Shown here: positions 60,055 to 64,000 of the stretch, one piece after another
How the letters are laid out: every line of letters begins with the position of its first letter
Numbering within the stretch: position 1 is the stretch's first letter
From: Artocarpus heterophyllus
Taxonomy: Eukaryota > Streptophyta > Magnoliopsida > Rosales > Moraceae
DNA length: 64,000 nucleotides
Reading direction: 5' to 3'
Assembly (NCBI GenBank): GCA_025403435.1
Contig: CM046345.1
Location: forward strand, 20,268,809 to 20,332,808
Translations under genes and position numbers: made by a program
Notes under the pieces: model-generated
Told to the model about the DNA's origin: nothing
What the model saw: the letters and a program-made list of their open reading frames with translations, nothing else
The model's database searches: none

Positions 60055-61990
60055 TCAGAAACAAAACAAATGCAGATACAATTCCTGCATACTCGACTCT
60101 AGTTCCCAGGTGCCTTCATCAACCCTGTGATGCTGCCACACGACCTTTATCAACGGTATCTCACGACTACGCAAACTAATTATCTTTCGGTCGATGATCT
60201 GAATCGGCACTTCTTCGTACATCGTATCTTCTCAAACCTACACATCGCGAAATGAAACTATTTTACCCAGCTCAGGCGGACACTTCCTAAGCATCGACAC
60301 ATGAAACACATCGTGAACATGAGAGAGCTCGGGCGGAAGATCAAGCCGATAAGCAATCACACCAACACGCTGAGTGATCTCGAATGGCCCAATATACCTC
60401 GGTGCGAGCTTCCCACTCACTCCGAACCGCATAGTTCCCTTACGAGGCGATACCTTCAAGAGAACGAAGTCTCCAACCGCGAACTCTAAGGGTCTACATC
60501 TCCTATCTGCATAACTCTTCTATCGACTCTGAGCAGCCCTCAATCGACCTTGAATCATAATGACTTTCTCGTTGCTATCACAGATCTCATCTGGCCCAAG
60601 AATAACCCTGTCTTCCAGCTCGGCCCAATACACTGGTGACCGACACGGTCGCCCATAGAATGCCTCAAATGGTGCCATACCAATACTCGCCTGATAGCTT
60701 TTGTTGTACGCAAACTCCGCCAGATGCAAATATTTCTTCCAATTCCCGTCGAAGTCTAACGCACAGGCACGCAACATGTCCTCGAGAATCTGAACAACCC
60801 GCTCAGACTGCCCATTAGTCTGAAGATGAAACGCCGAACTAAAGTTCAAATCTATACCTAAGGCCTCCTGAAAACTCCTCTAGTACTTAGCATTAAACCT
60901 GGTGTCTCGATCAGAAGTGATGGACAACGGAACTCCATGCAACCTCACTATGTTCTACAGATACAAATCCCCGAGAATCCTCCTCGAACAAGTCGACCTG
61001 AACGGAATGAAATGCTCCAATTTCATCAACCTATCGACTATGACCCAAACTGCATCATGCTGCTGCTCCGTCCTCGACAAACCTGTGAGAACATCCATCG
61101 TCACATGCTCCCATTTCCACCCTGGAATAGGAAGCGGCTGAAGCTGACCTGCAGGCTTCTGATGCTCGGCTTTCACTTGAAGACATGTCGTACACTTGGC
61201 CATGTACTCTCAAACATCTTTCTTCATTCCTCTCCACCAATATTGCCTTTTCAAATCATGATACATCTTTGTGCTTCCTGGATGAATGGCGAACTAAGAC
61301 CTATGGGCTTCGTCTAAAACGGCTTTCGTCAACTCTGCGATAGCTGGAACTGCGAGACGCTCATGGAAATACAACGATCCATCTGCATGAACTCTCCATT
61401 TTTCAAACCGCTCTCTGTTTTGAATCCACGTCCGAATCCCCTGCAAATGCTGATCCTACCACTGACTTTGCTTCACCATCTGAACTAGAGCTAGGGTCGC
61501 CTCCACATGATATACTGAAACTCGATCATAGTCTTCATGATACCGTAACCTATACTTACTCACTGTCGCATCCCTGCTCCAGTCCTCAAAAGCCAAACAA
61601 GCGAGAATTCCTGAAGACTTCCTACTAAGCGCATCCACGACCACATTAGCTTTCCTAGGATGATACTGCAACACAAAATCATAATCGTCCATATACTCTA
61701 TCCATCTACGCTGCCTCAGATTAAGATCCCTCTGGGTGAACAGATACCTCAAACCCTTATGATCGGAGAAGACCTGAAACGACGCTCCATACAAATAACA
61801 CCTCCAAATCTTTAGCGCGTGAATCATCGCCGTGAGCTCCAAGTCATGAGTAGGATAATTCTACTAGTGAGATCGTAGCTGTCTCGATCCATACGCAACC
61901 ACACGTCCATGCTGCATCAACACGCACCCAAGTCAGCACCCTAAAGCATCTGTATAATCCTCATACGGCTCGTCACCGCTAGGAATAACC
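60055..61990 (-). pseudogene. Pol remnant of chromovirus B: RNase H, integrase, chromodomain tail
   Basis: RNase H at 61842-61456 has [19 protein letters not shown] and [20 protein letters not shown]. The integrase zinc-binding and core start is at 61203-60955 (CTTCLQVKAEHQKPAGQLQ, MDVLTGLSRTEQ). The core end at 60849-60520 has HLQTNGQSERVVQILEDMLR and FEAFYGRPCRSP. The GPY region at 60459-60238 has [20 protein letters not shown] and [15 protein letters not shown]. The chromodomain-like tail ends at 60055. Frames are broken between blocks. Confidence 0.88.
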
Positions 61991-62388
61991 TGTTGGAAAC
62001 AAAGTGTGCAACGGAATTTTAAAAATTTTCCATCAGAGTAATTTCCAAAACACAAGTTTGACATGTTATATGTATAAAATAGACAGATCTTACTAACCTC
62101 AGTGTGCTGAAGAACCTCCGCAACCTGTGTAGAGAAGTAACGTTCCAGAAGAGCCTCAACCAACTGGTCTTCTTTGCTATTCTCTATCCACAACCGGAGT
62201 GAGTGTGGGCTCACACGTACAACTCTTCCACCGGTGACACTCCTTCCAACCAATAGAAAGAATCCAAAGCTAGTGTTCGTGATTTGTGAACAAAAGCTCT
62301 TAGGGAGTTTTTAGATGCTCACTAGAAGAGTATCACTCTTAATCTCTCAATTGATCTCTATTGATCTGAGTAAATCATGAGACTCACT

Positions 62389-62409
62389 CCCTTTATATAG
62401 CTATTGGTC
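62389..62409 (-). promoter_or_regulatory. TATA box with adjacent CCAAT in copia LTR
   Basis: The minus strand reads GGACCAATAGCTATATAAAG. The TATA box is conserved with the sister LTR at 45831-45842. Confidence 0.7.
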
Positions 62410-62518
62410 CAGGGGTCAGTCCATATCAGATTAGGTCTCAAAAACTTGAAACAGAATCAAGTTCGGATCAATATCTGATAAGATCTGCGTGAAAACGTGT
62501 AATCTTATCTCCCGCTGA

Positions 62519-62594
62519 TCGGCAGGCCGAACACTCTGATCGGCAGACCGAACAGGCCAGTTTGGCAGGCCGGACACGTCATCTGGTAGGCCGA
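62519..62594. repeat. Palindrome array, 4 units, in second 2-kb-LTR copia
   Basis: Cores TCGGCAGGCCGA, TCGGCAGACCGA, TTGGCAGGCCGG and CTGGTAGGCCGA start at 62519, 62540, 62562 and 62583 (pitch 21, 22, 21). It sits at the same place relative to the TATA box as the array at 45960. Confidence 0.85.
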
Positions 62595-64000
62595 ACTCCC
62601 AAGAAAAAATCTTTGTGAATCTTTTATTTTCCATCCGAGATTCTAAAGGATAAAGTCTCAGTTTTGATTCAAATAACCCAATAGAGAAGCTATCTGATCA
62701 AAACAAACTTTATCAAGATAATCTCTAAGAAAATAAATCAATTCATAATAATTCTACAAGTTTATCTTGATCTAATTTATCCAAAATTAAATCAACCGAT
62801 AAACAGACAAGAATTATCTGATCGCAATAATTCAACAAGTTTATCTTAAACTAATTTCTTACAAAATTAATTCAACCGATAAACAGACATGAATTATTTG
62901 ATTCTTACAAATTTTAAACCAATCTGATAAATCCAACATAAGTCACCATTTATTGGAAAAGCACACCGTGTCGTTACAGGACTTTGTGAGCTAGCAAAGG
63001 GGACCAAAATGGACCTATAAAGTTCAAGCTCATGATAATTATGAAACCCAATATCCCAGATATACATTTCACAATTATCAACTCCAACGCTACTCCACTA
63101 AAAGCTTGGAGCTGCACTCTCGAACTTTATAGAATTACGAAGCTCGTGTAGCTAAGTCTCCATGACATATCATAGTGTATCGTATCCCCATATGATCATC
63201 CATAATCGGCTTAAGGACAAGTTCTGTCTTACCTTCCCGATTATTTTTATCTTACGTTCCATTGTCTCACCATTAGAAAGCTTACCATCCAAAGATAGTA
63301 TACCATTTGGTTACACCTATGTATTTATATGGTTGAGCGCTCCAGTTTTCCAATTACAGGACAACGCATATAAGAGGATATCATTACTCCTAAAGAGGAG
63401 CTATGGTTTCCATATCTATGAATAACAAATCTATGCTATCAAGAGTCATGCCTCCAACGTACCAGCATGCATACCATTATAGAGATGTGGGAGTCACCCA
63501 TTGGTACATCAAAAGACACAAGTCGAGACAATGGGTCCACTATTCATCTCAGGATTAAGATACAATACAAATGACTGTCTAAAGTGAATCAATTTGCCGA
63601 GACAGAATTATTAATCCAAATCAATTCACTTTATGTCCCGATCCAACATGTCATCACCTATGACAACGCGCCAATGTTTCTATTCACAGAGTCTAACTCC
63701 GATGGTCAAGACAGACCATCTCCCAAAAGGGATATAGAAAACATAACAATCTTTACATGAATAAAGCACCCAACTTTATTCCCTCGATTGTGGATCATAT
63801 GTTTTAGACCATCACCTTAAGAATTGTGTCTTCCGCATAATCAGCCCATCATATGCCCAATTCTTAATGTTTAGACTGACAGTCTTAGACTACTGTTTGC
63901 TTATCATACATTCAACAAATATAAACGTAAAGAGGACATGATTTGGTATATATAAATGAATAAATTCTTTATTGATAAAAATGTCTCCAAAAACATATTA

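Larger units (their letters stand above)
57905..61990 (-). mobile_element. Chromovirus B (Tekay/Del-like), truncated by a copia insertion at its upper end
   Basis: The 3' LTR (57905-60006) is followed by a polypurine tract and pol remnants in the same order and wording as chromovirus A. At 61990, in the region between RT and RNase H, the sequence is cut after GGAATAACC by the LTR TGTTGGAAAC. The rest of the element, if present, is outside the window. Confidence 0.9.
61991..64000 (-). mobile_element. LTR of a second 2-kb-LTR copia element, cut by the window end
   Basis: Starts TGTTGGAAACAAAG and aligns with 45444-47470 almost to its end; the final 60 or so bases of the LTR are outside. A TATA box lies at 62389-62400 on the minus strand (CTATATAAAGGG), with CCAAT just upstream (62402-62409). 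Open frames within it are not genes. It interrupts chromovirus B. Confidence 0.88.

Overview
This is nuclear DNA from a flowering plant. It contains one intact multi-exon host gene, one decayed host gene and many nested LTR retrotransposons. The intact gene matches angiosperm PP2A scaffold proteins, and all splice sites are plant-like GT-AG. The retroelements belong to plant lineages (Athila/Tat and chromovirus Ty3/gypsy; several Ty1/copia families). I cannot name the species. No tRNA, rRNA, CRISPR array or prokaryotic feature was seen.

Layout. 1-12970: an old Athila/Tat-type gypsy element on the minus strand. Its 3' LTR is cut by the window start, and a related solo LTR (5495-7576, target duplication CATGA) sits inside its protease region. 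13000-17150: intergenic DNA with small DNA-transposon-like elements and low-complexity tracts. 17150-24740: plus-strand gene for the PP2A 65-kDa regulatory A subunit, with 12 coding exons that join to 587 codons. 25962-41895: minus-strand pepsin-like (A1) aspartyl protease pseudogene, convergent with PP2A. It carries frameshifts and a lost splice acceptor. A chromovirus (26154-35312, target duplication GTAAC) sits in its last intron and a young copia element (36683-41001) in an upstream intron. 42581-64000: a nest of truncated elements: chromovirus C, a copia element with a 2-kb LTR, an Athila-like PR-RT fragment, a SIRE-like gag fragment, chromovirus B, and a second 2-kb copia LTR that runs off the window.

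The most unusual signal is in the LTRs. Chromovirus LTRs and unrelated copia LTRs all contain a block of 12-bp imperfect or perfect palindromes repeated at an almost constant 21-22 bp pitch. The chromoviruses and the 2-kb-LTR copia family share the same core, TCGGCNNGCCGA. The young copia element uses GCGCCTAGGCGC or GCGCCGCGGCGC. Sister LTRs of one element differ by exactly one 22-bp unit in two independent elements. A looser version, GTGCNNNNGCAC, occurs in the Athila LTR.

A second notable item is the young copia element. It keeps an uninterrupted 877-codon gag-protease-integrase frame, but almost all of its reverse transcriptase and RNase H has been removed in frame. It looks like a recently mobilised non-autonomous element.

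Every LTR retroelement that can be oriented here lies on the minus strand. Coding pieces of the old elements are described as remnants. Exon and LTR boundaries were read by eye from splice signals, terminal TG..CA, primer sites and target duplications.
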